Below are positions 9,305 to 18,120 of a stretch of DNA of 64,000 nt, piece by piece; positions within the stretch are counted from its first letter, which is position 1; every line of letters begins with the position of its first letter. The notes under the pieces are model-generated. The model worked only from the letters and a program-made list of their open reading frames with translations, had not been told where the DNA came from and searched no databases. Origin of the DNA: Sphingobium sp. 66-54 (GTDB lineage Bacteria > Pseudomonadota > Alphaproteobacteria > Sphingomonadales > Sphingomonadaceae); the NCBI GenBank assembly GCA_001899715.1, contig MKWI01000013.1, positions 80,600 to 144,599 on the forward strand. Reading direction: 5' to 3'. A program made the translations under genes and the position numbers.

Positions 9305-10165
9305 ATGGCAGCGCGCGCATATTGGCGAGGGCAGATCCGGCTGGCGCTGGTCTCGATCCCCATCGAGATCTATCCGGCGACCCGGTCCGGTGCGGCGATC
9401 CAGTTCCACCAGATCCATGAGCCGAGCGGCAAGCGCATCCGCTACGAGAAGGTGGCGCCCGGCGTCGGGCCGGTCGACCGCGACGAGATCGTCAAGGGTT
9501 ATGAGATCGGCAAGGGCGACTATGTGCTGCTCGACGAGGAGGAGATAGAGGCGGTCAAGATCGAGAGCCGCAAGACGCTGGAGTTGGTCCAGTTCGTCGA
9601 GGCGCACGAGATCGACGTGCTCTACTATGAGAAGCCCTATTTCGTGGTGCCGGCCGACGATCTGGCCGAGGAGGCCTATGTCGTGCTGCGCGACGCACTC
9701 CGGCAGACCCGGAAGGTCGGGCTGGGCCAGCTTTCCGTGCGCGGGCGCGAGCAGCTCGTCTCGATCAAGCCGTGCGGGCGCGGCCTCGTCATGGAGGTGC
9801 TGCGTTACGCAGACGAGGTGTATAAGGCGCAGGGCTATTTCCGCGATATCGACGATATCGAGCCGGAGCCGGACCTGCTGGATCTTGCGACGGCGCTGAT
9901 CGACAAGAAGACGGCCCCCTTCAAGCCCGCCGAGTTTCACGACCGTTATGTCGATGCGCTTCACCGGCTGATCGAGAAGAAGAGCAAGGCGCGCGGGCGG
10001 CGTATCCTTGAGGATGTCGAGGAGCCGGGCCGCGCGGGCAGCGGCAATGTTATCGACCTCATGGCGGCGCTCAAGAAATCGGTCGGTGAAGGCGCGCGGG
10101 CGAAACCCGCGCCGGCCAAGCGCAAGAGCGCGGCCCGCCCGGCCACGAAGCGCAAAAGCGCCTGA
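9305..10165 (+). CDS. ku: Ku protein, NHEJ double-strand break end-binding
   Basis: Bacterial Ku forms a homodimeric ring on DNA ends and recruits LigD. The 286-residue protein begins AARAYWRGQIRLALVSIPIE, the standard Ku opening, with the core beta-barrel through about residue 255 and a lysine-rich C-terminal tail (KPAPAKRKSAARPATKRKSA) of the kind that tunes DNA threading. The start at 9305 has CGGAGG upstream; an in-frame upstream start would add an unrelated leader. It is the first gene of a tight ku-mgtC-ligD operon. Confidence 0.97.
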   Translation: MAARAYWRGQIRLALVSIPIEIYPATRSGAAIQFHQIHEPSGKRIRYEKVAPGVGPVDRDEIVKGYEIGKGDYVLLDEEEIEAVKIESRKTLELVQFVEAHEIDVLYYEKPYFVVPADDLAEEAYVVLRDALRQTRKVGLGQLSVRGREQLVSIKPCGRGLVMEVLRYADEVYKAQGYFRDIDDIEPEPDLLDLATALIDKKTAPFKPAEFHDRYVDALHRLIEKKSKARGRRILEDVEEPGRAGSGNVIDLMAALKKSVGEGARAKPAPAKRKSAARPATKRKSA

Positions 10166-10166
10166 C

Positions 10167-10658
10167 ATGGTGCTCAACCCCGAGACGCCGCTGCATCTGC
10201 TCGACGGGCCGGTGCTGCTGCGGCTCGGCATCGCGGCGCTGCTCGGGCTGCTGCTGGGGCTGGACCGCGAACTCAAGGGCCATGCGGCGGGGCTGCGGAC
10301 GCATGGCATCATCTGCTTCACCGCAGCACTGATGACGATCAGCGCCATCGCGCTGTTTCACCAGCTCGGTGGGCCTAACGGGCGCGTCGATCCGCTGCGC
10401 ATCCTGGAGGCGTCGGCGGCGTTCTGCGGGATCATCGCCGCCGGGCTGATCGTGGTGACGAAGGGAACGGTGCATAACCTCACGACCGCCGCGCATATCT
10501 GGCTCGCCAGCATGGTCGGTATCGCCTGCGGCGCGGCGCAATGGCCGCTGGTGGCAAGCGCAACCATCGTCGCCGTCCTCATGCTGACGCTGCTGGGCGT
10601 GGCCGAGCGGCGCTGGCTCAAGCCCATCGAGCGCGGACGTTCCCCGGAGGCGGACTGA
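10167..10658 (+). CDS. MgtC-family integral membrane protein
   Basis: A 163-residue protein beginning one base after the ku stop; its own stop overlaps the ligD start (TGATG), so all three genes are probably translated together. It contains the MgtC/SapB opening (RLGIAALLGLLLGLDRELKG), the GLRTHGIICFTAAL segment and the G(I/L)IV.KG..HNLTTAA region, with four to five membrane helices. MgtC-family proteins are membrane modulators, often linked to magnesium or acid stress; a role in end joining has not been shown. The location between ku and ligD is unusual. Confidence 0.9.
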   Translation: MVLNPETPLHLLDGPVLLRLGIAALLGLLLGLDRELKGHAAGLRTHGIICFTAALMTISAIALFHQLGGPNGRVDPLRILEASAAFCGIIAAGLIVVTKGTVHNLTTAAHIWLASMVGIACGAAQWPLVASATIVAVLMLTLLGVAERRWLKPIERGRSPEAD

Positions 10659-13177
10659 TGGCCGTTAGAAATCCGCTCGCCCGCTACAACGCCAAGCGGG
10701 ATTTCGCCAGGACGCCCGAGCCGGCGGGCGAGCAGGCGCGCAGCCCCGGCGGCAACCTGTTCATTGTCCAGAAGCACGATGCTACCCGCCTGCATTGGGA
10801 TTTCCGGCTGGAGGTGGAGGGCGTGCTCAAGAGCTGGGCCGTTACCAAAGGCCCCAGTCTCGATCTCGATGACAAGCGGCTGGCGGTGCGCACCGAGGAT
10901 CACCCGCTCTCCTACGCGCATTTCGAAGGCACCATCCCCAAGGGCGAATATGGCGGCGGCACGGTCATGCTGTGGGATCAGGGAACATGGGAGCCAGTCG
11001 AGGGCAAGAGTGCGAAGGATATTGAGGAGGGCCATCTCCATTTCCGTCTCCACGGTGAGCGGATGAAGGGAGAGTGGCTGCTGGTGCGCATGCGCCCGCG
11101 CCCCGGCGAGAAGCGCGAGAACTGGCTGCTGCGCAAGATTGGGGACGCCGAGGCTGGCGCCAGCGAAACGCTGGTCGAGCGCGGTCTGACCAGCGTGCTG
11201 ACCGGGCGGACCATGGCGCAGATCGCTGCCGACAAGGCGGGCGCGCAATCATTGCGCGGCAAGACCGGCAAGGCGTTCGATGCGGCCATGGCCGCGGCGG
11301 CGGTGCACAATGCGGGGGAGGGCGCACAAGCGGCTCCGGCGCGCCGGAAGGTTCGGCCCAAGGCTGGTCCCTTGCCGGGCTTTCGTCCCGTTCAGCTTGC
11401 AACGCTGGTCGATGAAGTGCCGGTCGGCAATGGCTGGCTGCACGAGATCAAATATGACGGCTACCGCGTGCTGGCGGCGGTGAAGGGAGGCGCGGTGCGG
11501 ATCTTCACCCGCACCGGGCTCGACTGGACCGATCGGTTCGCGTCCATCGCTGCTGCGTTGGCCGCGCTCGACCTGCCGGCGGCGTTGATCGACGGTGAGG
11601 TCGTCGCGATGGATGCGGACGGCAACCCCGACTTCTCCGCCCTGCAAGCGGCGCTGAAGGAAGGGAAGAAGGCGCGTCTGGCCTATTTCGCCTTCGATCT
11701 GCTCTCGCTTGGGGGCGAGGACCTGACGCCGCTCTCCAATATCGAGCGCAAGGAGCGGCTGGAGGCGCTGCTCTCCGGTGCCGTTGCGCCGATCCACGTG
11801 GCCGATCACGTCATTGGGGCGGGGGAAAAGCTGCTTTCCGCCATGTGCAGGGCCGGGCAGGAGGGAATCATCGCCAAGCGTGTCGATGCACCCTACCGCG
11901 CCGGGCGGGGGCGCAACTGGGTGAAGGTCAAGTGCACGCTGCGCCAGGAATTCGTCATCATCGGCTGGACGGCGAGCAGCGCCCGTGCGCGTCCGTTCGC
12001 TTCGCTCCTGCTCGGCCAGTGGGAGGACGGCCGGCTGGTTTACAAGGGCAAGGTCGGCACCGGCTTCGATACCGGCACACTCGCCGATCTCGCCGCCGCG
12101 ATGGCGCCGCTTCAGCGCAAGACGGCCCCTGCCGAGGTGCCGCGCGCGGAGGCGCGGAGCGCGCGCTGGGTGGAGCCGAAACTGGTCGCGGAGGTCGCCT
12201 TTGCCGAACTGACTGCCGAGGGGCGCGTGCGCCACGGCAGCTTCATCGGCCTGCGGCAGGACAAGGAGGCGAAAGAGGTGACACCCGAACGGCCTGCACC
12301 CACCCCGCGCCGCGAGAGTGCGGTGACGATCACCAATCCGGATCGGGTGATCTTCCCCGAGAGCGGCGAGACCAAGGGCGATCTCGCCGCTTATTACGAG
12401 GCGATCGCGCCGCTGATGCTGCCCTTCGCCGCCAACCGCCCGGTGAGCCTGGTGCGCTGTCCGCAAGGCAGGGCGAAGAAGTGCTTTTTCCAGAAGCATG
12501 ACAGCGGCTCGTTCGGCCCGCACGTCCACCATGTGCCGATTGTCGAGAAGGACGGTGGGGCGGAGGACTATCTGTTCGTCACCGATGCGGACGGTATCCT
12601 CGCCTGCGTGCAGATGGGGACGATCGAGTTCCACGGCTGGGCGGCCCGGGCCGACGATGTGGAGCATCCCGACCGGCTGATCTTCGATCTCGACCCGGAT
12701 GAGGGGCTGGGTTTCGACGCGGTGACGCGCGCGGCACGGGACATTCGCCGCCAGCTAAGCGATCTCGGACTGGTGAGCTTCGCCATGCTCTCGGGCGGCA
12801 AGGGCGTGCATGTCATCGTGCCGCTGACGCCGGGGCACGCGTGGGAGGCGCACAAGGATTTCGCCAAGCGCTTTGCCGAGGCGCTGAGCCTTGCCGAGCC
12901 GGAACGCTTCGTCGCGACGATGAGCAAGGCCAGGCGCAAGGGCCGCATCTTCATCGACTGGCTGCGCAACCAGCGCGGCAGCACCGCCGTGGTGCCCTAT
13001 TCGGCGCGCGCGCGCGCCGGTGCGCCGGTCGCCGTGCCGATCGGCTGGGACGAACTGGACAATATGAAGGATGCGCATCCCTACACGCTTCACGATGCCG
13101 CCCGGCTCATAGAGCGTTCGGGGCAGAAGCGCTTGCACGGCTGGGGATTCGTCGCGCAGACCTTACCGGATTTGTGA
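10658..13177 (+). CDS. ligD: multifunctional DNA ligase D (phosphoesterase-ligase-polymerase)
   Basis: LigD processes and seals double-strand breaks with Ku. All three catalytic modules are present in 839 residues: a 3'-phosphoesterase (about 30-160, FIVQKHDATRLHWDFRLE), an ATP-dependent ligase (about 230-520) with the adenylation lysine Lys265 in EIKYDGYR, and a primase-like polymerase (about 555-830) with the DLDPDEG catalytic aspartates near 676-678 and SGGKGVHV. The domain order phosphoesterase-ligase-polymerase is the common proteobacterial arrangement. The start overlaps the MgtC gene stop by one base. Confidence 0.97.
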   Translation: MAVRNPLARYNAKRDFARTPEPAGEQARSPGGNLFIVQKHDATRLHWDFRLEVEGVLKSWAVTKGPSLDLDDKRLAVRTEDHPLSYAHFEGTIPKGEYGGGTVMLWDQGTWEPVEGKSAKDIEEGHLHFRLHGERMKGEWLLVRMRPRPGEKRENWLLRKIGDAEAGASETLVERGLTSVLTGRTMAQIAADKAGAQSLRGKTGKAFDAAMAAAAVHNAGEGAQAAPARRKVRPKAGPLPGFRPVQLATLVDEVPVGNGWLHEIKYDGYRVLAAVKGGAVRIFTRTGLDWTDRFASIAAALAALDLPAALIDGEVVAMDADGNPDFSALQAALKEGKKARLAYFAFDLLSLGGEDLTPLSNIERKERLEALLSGAVAPIHVADHVIGAGEKLLSAMCRAGQEGIIAKRVDAPYRAGRGRNWVKVKCTLRQEFVIIGWTASSARARPFASLLLGQWEDGRLVYKGKVGTGFDTGTLADLAAAMAPLQRKTAPAEVPRAEARSARWVEPKLVAEVAFAELTAEGRVRHGSFIGLRQDKEAKEVTPERPAPTPRRESAVTITNPDRVIFPESGETKGDLAAYYEAIAPLMLPFAANRPVSLVRCPQGRAKKCFFQKHDSGSFGPHVHHVPIVEKDGGAEDYLFVTDADGILACVQMGTIEFHGWAARADDVEHPDRLIFDLDPDEGLGFDAVTRAARDIRRQLSDLGLVSFAMLSGGKGVHVIVPLTPGHAWEAHKDFAKRFAEALSLAEPERFVATMSKARRKGRIFIDWLRNQRGSTAVVPYSARARAGAPVAVPIGWDELDNMKDAHPYTLHDAARLIERSGQKRLHGWGFVAQTLPDL

Positions 13178-13221
13178 AGGTCCGGTGCGGCTGCGCGGTT
13201 CATAGAGGCCGCTTTAGGAAG

Positions 13222-14007
13222 CTATCCCGCGCTCAATACCGTCCAGCCACCATCGGCGGTAAACTGGGCGCCCGTCACATAGCCGGCCTCGTCGCTGGCG
13301 AGGTAGGCGATCAGCGCGGCGATGTCCTCCGGCCGGCCGCGCATGCCCATGGGGATGTTGGCGCAGACCGCGGCTTCCGCCTCCGCTTCGTCCACGCCCG
13401 ACATGGCGGCATAGCTCTCGACGATGCTGTCGGTCATACGGGTCTTGATGACGCCGGGATGGACCGAATTGCATCGCACGCGCTTGCCATCCCGCGCGCC
13501 AATGATCGCCAGCGTGCGGGAAAGCTGCTCCACGCCTGCCTTGCTGATGCCGTAGGCCAGACCGGAGGGTGAGGCGATGAACGATACGGCCGACGAGATG
13601 TTGACGATGGCGCCCCGTCCGGCCGCCAGCATATGGGGCATCACTGCCATGCAGCCCAGGAAGGTGCCGTCCAGGTTGACCGACAGGACCCGGCGGTAGT
13701 TGGCATAGCTGGTCGCCAATCCACCCTCGCTGATATCGCCTTCGATCCCCGCCGTGTTGACGAGCACGTCGATGCGTCCGGCGATTGCAAGCACGGCGTC
13801 CGTTACCTGTGCCCACTCAGCTTCGCTGGAAACGTCATGGCGCAGGAACTGCCCGCCGATCTCGTCGGCCAGCGCCTTGCCGGCCGCTTCGGCGACGTCC
13901 GTGATGACGACATGCGCCCCTTCGGCTGCCAGCCGCCGCGCGATTGCGCTGCCGAGGCCGCCCGCGCCGCCGGTAATCAGCGCGATCTTGCCTTCGAACC
14001 GCGTCAC
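13222..14007 (-). CDS. short-chain dehydrogenase/reductase (SDR)
   Basis: A 261-residue classical SDR using NAD(P)H. It shows the Rossmann motif TGGAGGLG, NTAG, the catalytic serine in NISSAVSF and the Tyr-x3-Lys pair in YGISKAG. The aspartate in VVITDVAE after the second strand favours NAD over NADP. I chose the GTG at 14007, which overlaps the stop of the upstream monooxygenase gene (GTGA); a longer in-frame start would read back through that gene. As the last gene of the ligAB operon it probably oxidises an alcohol, or reduces a ketone, in that pathway. Confidence 0.88.
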   Translation of the reverse strand: MTRFEGKIALITGGAGGLGSAIARRLAAEGAHVVITDVAEAAGKALADEIGGQFLRHDVSSEAEWAQVTDAVLAIAGRIDVLVNTAGIEGDISEGGLATSYANYRRVLSVNLDGTFLGCMAVMPHMLAAGRGAIVNISSAVSFIASPSGLAYGISKAGVEQLSRTLAIIGARDGKRVRCNSVHPGVIKTRMTDSIVESYAAMSGVDEAEAEAAVCANIPMGMRGRPEDIAALIAYLASDEAGYVTGAQFTADGGWTVLSAG

Positions 14008-15632
14008 GCCGGCACGCCTGCCTTGGTGATGAAGCCTTGATAGCCGGCGTCGGCAATCTCGTCGCACTTCGCTCGATAGGTGCCGACCCCGCCGACATAG
14101 GGCATGAACACGTCCCGGCCGTCGCGGGTGTGGCCCTTGTACCAGCTATTCGCGCGCGGAAAGAGCGTCTGCTGGGCAACCTCGTCGACATGGGCCATCC
14201 ATGCCTGTTCGACATCGGCATCCGCCTCGATCGTGGCGGTACCGTCCGCGCGCAGATCGGTGAGGCAGCGGGCGATCCAGTCGACATGCTGCTCGATGGA
14301 GATGACGACGTTGGAGAGCACGGAGGGACTCCCCGGTCCGGTGATGGTGAACAGGTTGGGAAAGCCCGCTACGGCCAGGCCCAGATAGGCGCGCGGGCCG
14401 TTCGCCCATTCCTCGCGCAGACTGGCGCCGTTGCGGCCGTGAATGTCGATTGCCTTGATCGCGCCAACGCAGGCATCGAAGCCGGTTGCGAAGACGATGA
14501 TATCCACCGGGTAACGGCCGGACGCCGTCACGATGGCATCCTCGGTGATCTCCACCACCGGCTCCTCGCGCACGTCGACCAGCGCCACATCGGCCCGCGC
14601 CATCGTCTCGTAGAAGCCGATCTCCGAGCACATGCGGCGTGAGCCGAGCGGATAATCGGTGGGCGTCATCTTGCGCACCTTATCGGGATTGCCGACGATG
14701 CTTGCGATCTTGTCGCGGATGAATTGCGCCGCATAGTGATTCGATTCTTCGTCGAAAAGAAGATCCTCATAAGCCTGCAACATGCCAGCCGGGCCGGCGT
14801 TCCATTGCTCCTCGAACCGCTGCGCACGCTCGGCCTCGGTCTGCACCTTGGCCGAGCCGGAGCGCGGCGGGTCGAAGAAGCCAAGCGGCGAATGGCGCGC
14901 GGTTTCGCGGTCGGCGGCCAGCGTCTTTCCGGCGGCGGCGATCTGCTCGGCGGTGAGCGGGTGATTGCTCGCCGGCACCGCGAAGTTGGGCGTGCGCTGG
15001 AACACCGTCAGCCGCTCGGCCACCTCGGCGAGCTGAGGGATCGCCTGGATGCCGGATGAGCCGGTGCCGAACACCGCGATGCGCTTGCCCGCCGTCTCCA
15101 CGCTGTCGTCCCATGTCGCGGTGTGGAGGGTCGCGCCCTTGAACTGTGCCAGTCCCGGCAGATCGGGCGCCTTGGGCTGGGAGAGGGCACCCGTCGCCAG
15201 CACCAGATAGGGCGCGGTCAGGGTTGTGCCGTCGTCGAGGCGTACCGTCCAGCGCAGGGTTGCCTCGTCCCAGTCGGCGGCCAGCACGCGCGTCTCGAAG
15301 CGAATGTCGCGCCGCAGGTCGAAGCGGTCGGCGACATGATCGAGATAGGCGAGGATCTCGGGCTGTGCGGCGTAGCGCTCGGTCCAGCGCCATTCGCGCT
15401 CCAGCTCGGGCGAGAAGGAGTAGCTATATTCGATGCTCGGGATATCGCAGCGCGCGCCGGGGTATCGGTTCCAGTACCAGGTGCCGCCCACGCCCGCGCC
15501 GGCCTCGATCACCTGCGTGCGGAACCCCGCGCCCCGCAGCTTGTGTAGCATGTAGAGGCCCGCGAAACCGGCGCCTACCACGATGACGTCCAATGGGTTG
15601 CCTGCTTCCATCGTCTCTCTCCGCCCGCTCAT
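14004..15632 (-). CDS. flavin-containing Baeyer-Villiger-type monooxygenase
   Basis: A 542-residue FAD/NADPH monooxygenase. It carries the FAD motif GAGFAGLY, the GGTWYWNRYPGARCD segment, the second Rossmann motif GTGSSGIQ, and FKGATLHTATWD, which fits the Baeyer-Villiger fingerprint FxGxxxHxxxW(P/D). Such enzymes insert oxygen next to a ketone to make an ester. The next gene upstream encodes an esterase-type hydrolase overlapping by four bases (ATGA), giving a logical ketone-ester-alcohol sequence. Family members include cyclohexanone and acetophenone monooxygenases; the substrate cannot be fixed from sequence. An alternative start lies seven codons inside. Confidence 0.9.
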   Translation of the reverse strand: MSGRRETMEAGNPLDVIVVGAGFAGLYMLHKLRGAGFRTQVIEAGAGVGGTWYWNRYPGARCDIPSIEYSYSFSPELEREWRWTERYAAQPEILAYLDHVADRFDLRRDIRFETRVLAADWDEATLRWTVRLDDGTTLTAPYLVLATGALSQPKAPDLPGLAQFKGATLHTATWDDSVETAGKRIAVFGTGSSGIQAIPQLAEVAERLTVFQRTPNFAVPASNHPLTAEQIAAAGKTLAADRETARHSPLGFFDPPRSGSAKVQTEAERAQRFEEQWNAGPAGMLQAYEDLLFDEESNHYAAQFIRDKIASIVGNPDKVRKMTPTDYPLGSRRMCSEIGFYETMARADVALVDVREEPVVEITEDAIVTASGRYPVDIIVFATGFDACVGAIKAIDIHGRNGASLREEWANGPRAYLGLAVAGFPNLFTITGPGSPSVLSNVVISIEQHVDWIARCLTDLRADGTATIEADADVEQAWMAHVDEVAQQTLFPRANSWYKGHTRDGRDVFMPYVGGVGTYRAKCDEIADAGYQGFITKAGVPA

Positions 15633-16522
15633 GACTTGCCAAGATGCCCGGCCAGGAACGCGCCGGCCTGTGCAATCGCCGCCCGCCCCTCGGGCAGCAT
15701 GAAGGCGAAGGCGTGCCAGACGTGGATCATCTCCGGCCAGATGGCGAGTTGCACCGCCACGCCGGCGTGACCGGCGGCGCGCGCAACCGCTACGGCATCG
15801 TCCAGCAATATCTCGGCCGAACCGACCTGTACGAGCAATGGCGGCAGGCCCTTGAAATCGGCGAACACCGGCGAGGCGGCGGGTGCGCGCGGATCGGCGC
15901 CGTTGAGGTAGAGCGCCGCATTGACCCGCAGACCATCCGCCGTCAGTGTGGGATCTTCGGCGGTCTTGGAGGTGATCGTCCCGGCTGAGCAGCTCAGGTC
16001 TGCCCAGGGTGAGATCAGCAACGCGGCTGCCGGGAGCGCGTCACCAGCATCGCGTAGCGCGGTGAGCAGCGCCAGCGCAAGCCCGCCGCCCGCCGAATCG
16101 CCCGCAATCACGATGCGCTCCGGCGCAATGCCGCGCGCCAACAGGCCCCGATAGGCGGCCGCCGCATCCTCGATGGCCGCCGGGAAGGGATGCTCGGGCG
16201 CCAGCCGATAGTCGATGGCGTAAGTCGTCGCGCCGCAGGCCCGGCCGAGTTCCGCCGCGAGGCTGCGGTAGCTGGTCGCACTGCCGATCACATAGGCGCC
16301 CCCGTGGAGATAGAGCAGCGCGTCCGCCGCTGCGTGCGGGCTGGCGAAGCGGAAGCCCGTCACGCCGCCCAGATCGACCGGCTCGGACGAAAGATCCTCG
16401 GCAAAGGGGATCGTGGCGAGCATTGCCTCGAAGGCGGCGCGGACCTCCTCGGGCGGGGCTGTCAGGTCGGGTCCGTTCGCGCGCAGCCCTTCGATAAGGC
16501 CCGCCAGTTCGGCACTCGCCAT
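15629..16522 (-). CDS. alpha/beta hydrolase, hormone-sensitive lipase family (esterase)
   Basis: A 297-residue esterase-type hydrolase. It has the oxyanion-hole motif LHGGAYVIGS, the nucleophile elbow GDSAGGGLALAL, and a C-terminal catalytic histidine in MIHVWHAF, the arrangement of bacterial HSL (family IV) esterases. The stop overlaps the monooxygenase start. The likely role is to hydrolyse the ester made by the Baeyer-Villiger enzyme. The 117-bp gap to ligB upstream holds a perfect 20-bp palindrome. Confidence 0.9.
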   Translation of the reverse strand: MASAELAGLIEGLRANGPDLTAPPEEVRAAFEAMLATIPFAEDLSSEPVDLGGVTGFRFASPHAAADALLYLHGGAYVIGSATSYRSLAAELGRACGATTYAIDYRLAPEHPFPAAIEDAAAAYRGLLARGIAPERIVIAGDSAGGGLALALLTALRDAGDALPAAALLISPWADLSCSAGTITSKTAEDPTLTADGLRVNAALYLNGADPRAPAASPVFADFKGLPPLLVQVGSAEILLDDAVAVARAAGHAGVAVQLAIWPEMIHVWHAFAFMLPEGRAAIAQAGAFLAGHLGKS

Positions 16523-16587
16523 CGCTTCTCTCCTGTCGCTCCGTTTCTTCCGGCGCGATTACACCGCATCTTCCGGCCGGATGCCAG

Positions 16588-16607
16588 CATCTCCCGGCCG
16601 GGAGATG
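16588..16607. promoter_or_regulatory. perfect 20-bp palindrome between ligB and the hydrolase gene
   Basis: CATCTCCCGGCCGGGAGATG reads the same on both strands with no spacer. It sits 32 bases after the ligB stop and 65 bases before the hydrolase start in the direction of transcription. No T-tract follows on either side, so it looks more like a protein-binding operator than a terminator, though a processing site or weak terminator is possible. Confidence 0.4.
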
Positions 16608-16639
16608 TTCACCCCATGCAATGCGGTGCGATCGCCCCG

Positions 16640-17500
16640 TCAGGCGGCGGCGCGCAGGCTGCTCCCGGTCTCGAACAGCATCGTCGCGGCGGCGGTGTTG
16701 GAGATGGGAATGTGGTAGTTGCGGCTCAACTCGCGCACATCGGCGCCCATCGCTCCGCGCGCGGCGATCCAGTTGATGACCTCGACGCCCTGCGTGCCGG
16801 CCAGCTCGACGATGTCAAGCGCGCTGTCTTTGGCGATCGCGTCTGGATTCGGGCCGATCTGGTCAAGGCAGAAGCGGTCGTAATCGGCGTTGATGAAGCC
16901 CGCCCGCTCGCCGTCGAGCTGGTGCGAGAGGCCGCCGGTGCCGAGCACAACGATCCGCTCCGCGCCCTGCCAGCTTGCCAGCGCCTCGCCGACCGCGCGG
17001 CCGAGCGCGAGACAGCGCGCCGGGCTGGGCAGGGGATGCTGCACGGTGTTGATGACGATCGGCACGATCTTCACCGGCCACGGCTGCGCCCCGGGCCAGC
17101 AGAGCTGGATCGGCACCATCACGGCGTGGTCGACCAGCATGGATTGGCAGGTCGTAATGTCGAATTCCGCGCCGACCAGATGCTCGATGATGTGCCACGA
17201 GAGCGCCTGCGCTCCGCCGACAGCCTGCATCACCGGCAGGCCCCAGCCTTCATCGGCATTGCGATAGAGATCGGCCGCGCCGACCGCGAAGGTGGGCATC
17301 TTGTCCAGGAAGAAGTTGAGGCCATGGTCGTTGTAGAACATCACCGCGACATCGGGCTGCTGCGCCGCCAGCCATTTGTGCACCGGCTTGAACCCGTCGA
17401 AGAACGGCTTCCAATAGGGATCGTTCTGCTGGCCGCGCGCAATCGCGCCGCCGATCGCGGGAACGTGGCTCGTCAAGATACCGCCGACGATCTTGGCCAT
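16640..17500 (-). CDS. class III extradiol ring-cleavage dioxygenase, catalytic beta subunit (LigB-like)
   Basis: A 286-residue protein closely patterned on LigB, the catalytic subunit of protocatechuate 4,5-dioxygenase. Fe(II) ligand regions are intact: His in TSHVPAIG near the N-terminus, His in YNDHGLNFF near 60, and the glutamate in GTQGVEVINW near 240. The active-site His of GTGGLSHQLDGERAGFIN is also present, as is YHIPISNTAA. It follows the alpha subunit by three bases. Ring cleavage of protocatechuate, gallate or a related catechol is expected; which one cannot be read from sequence. Confidence 0.93.
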   Translation of the reverse strand: MAKIVGGILTSHVPAIGGAIARGQQNDPYWKPFFDGFKPVHKWLAAQQPDVAVMFYNDHGLNFFLDKMPTFAVGAADLYRNADEGWGLPVMQAVGGAQALSWHIIEHLVGAEFDITTCQSMLVDHAVMVPIQLCWPGAQPWPVKIVPIVINTVQHPLPSPARCLALGRAVGEALASWQGAERIVVLGTGGLSHQLDGERAGFINADYDRFCLDQIGPNPDAIAKDSALDIVELAGTQGVEVINWIAARGAMGADVRELSRNYHIPISNTAAATMLFETGSSLRAAA

Positions 17501-17503
17501 GTC

Positions 17504-17881
17504 TCAATCCTCCGCCTGGTCGAGCAGCATCTGCTTGAAGGCATCCACGCTCATGCCGGTCTGCTGCGCCCCGACATCCTGCACGTTGAGGCCGAAAATC
17601 CCGGCAAGCTTGGCGAGATAATAGACGTTGCCGCCTGCGGCGATCATCGCCAGCACGTCGCGGTTGCGCACCGCCTCGCGCTGCTCCGGCGTCAGCTCGA
17701 AACGGGCGCAATAGCCGTCCTCGTCCTCCAGGAATTGCGCCCGGTTGGCCGCATCGTTGAAGGAGTAGCACATGCGGTTCAGCGCGTAACCGCGCGCGGC
17801 CGCCTCGCCGTCGAAGACCGGTGTGCCCGGTATCGCGCGCTTGCCGCCGCGCTCCTTAGTCTGTGCCTTCGCAATGCTCAT
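17504..17881 (-). CDS. class III extradiol dioxygenase, small alpha subunit (LigA-like)
   Basis: A 125-residue small subunit of a LigAB-type dioxygenase. Typical LigA segments are IPGTPVFDGEAAARGYALN, the E(R/Q)..RF..DE..Y pattern, GGNVYYLAKLAGIFG and TGMS.D.FKQMLL. The alpha subunit caps the beta-subunit active site. ATG 17881 was chosen because GGAGGG sits seven bases upstream; a start 20 codons earlier lacks a ribosome site. It heads the minus-strand operon ligA-ligB-hydrolase-monooxygenase-SDR and diverges from the DUF6644-type pair. Confidence 0.9.
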   Translation of the reverse strand: MSIAKAQTKERGGKRAIPGTPVFDGEAAARGYALNRMCYSFNDAANRAQFLEDEDGYCARFELTPEQREAVRNRDVLAMIAAGGNVYYLAKLAGIFGLNVQDVGAQQTGMSVDAFKQMLLDQAED

Positions 17882-18120
17882 GAAATCGTCCCTCCGTGAT
17901 CGTGCCATCAAGACGGACAATGGGTCGGGCCGCATTGACATGCGTCAATATCGGCGCGGGCGAGCGCGGTGGAGTGCTGCCGGCGCGATGAATTCATCCG
18001 GGTTGATTCAGATCAAGGCGCTGGTTGACTTGCGCAACCACCCTGAAGGCGACCGGATCGTTCGGGGCGCTTTGCCTCGCGCGGTCCCTCCACAGGCAAG
18101 GGGTAGAGGAGCCGCGCCAC
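17882..18120. promoter_or_regulatory. divergent promoter region of the ligA operon and the DUF6644-type pair
   Basis: A 239-bp gap with genes leaving in both directions, so promoters for both must lie here. No regulator gene adjoins and I could not define -35/-10 boxes or an operator with confidence. GAGGAG near 18103 is the ribosome site of the rightward gene. Confidence 0.35.
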
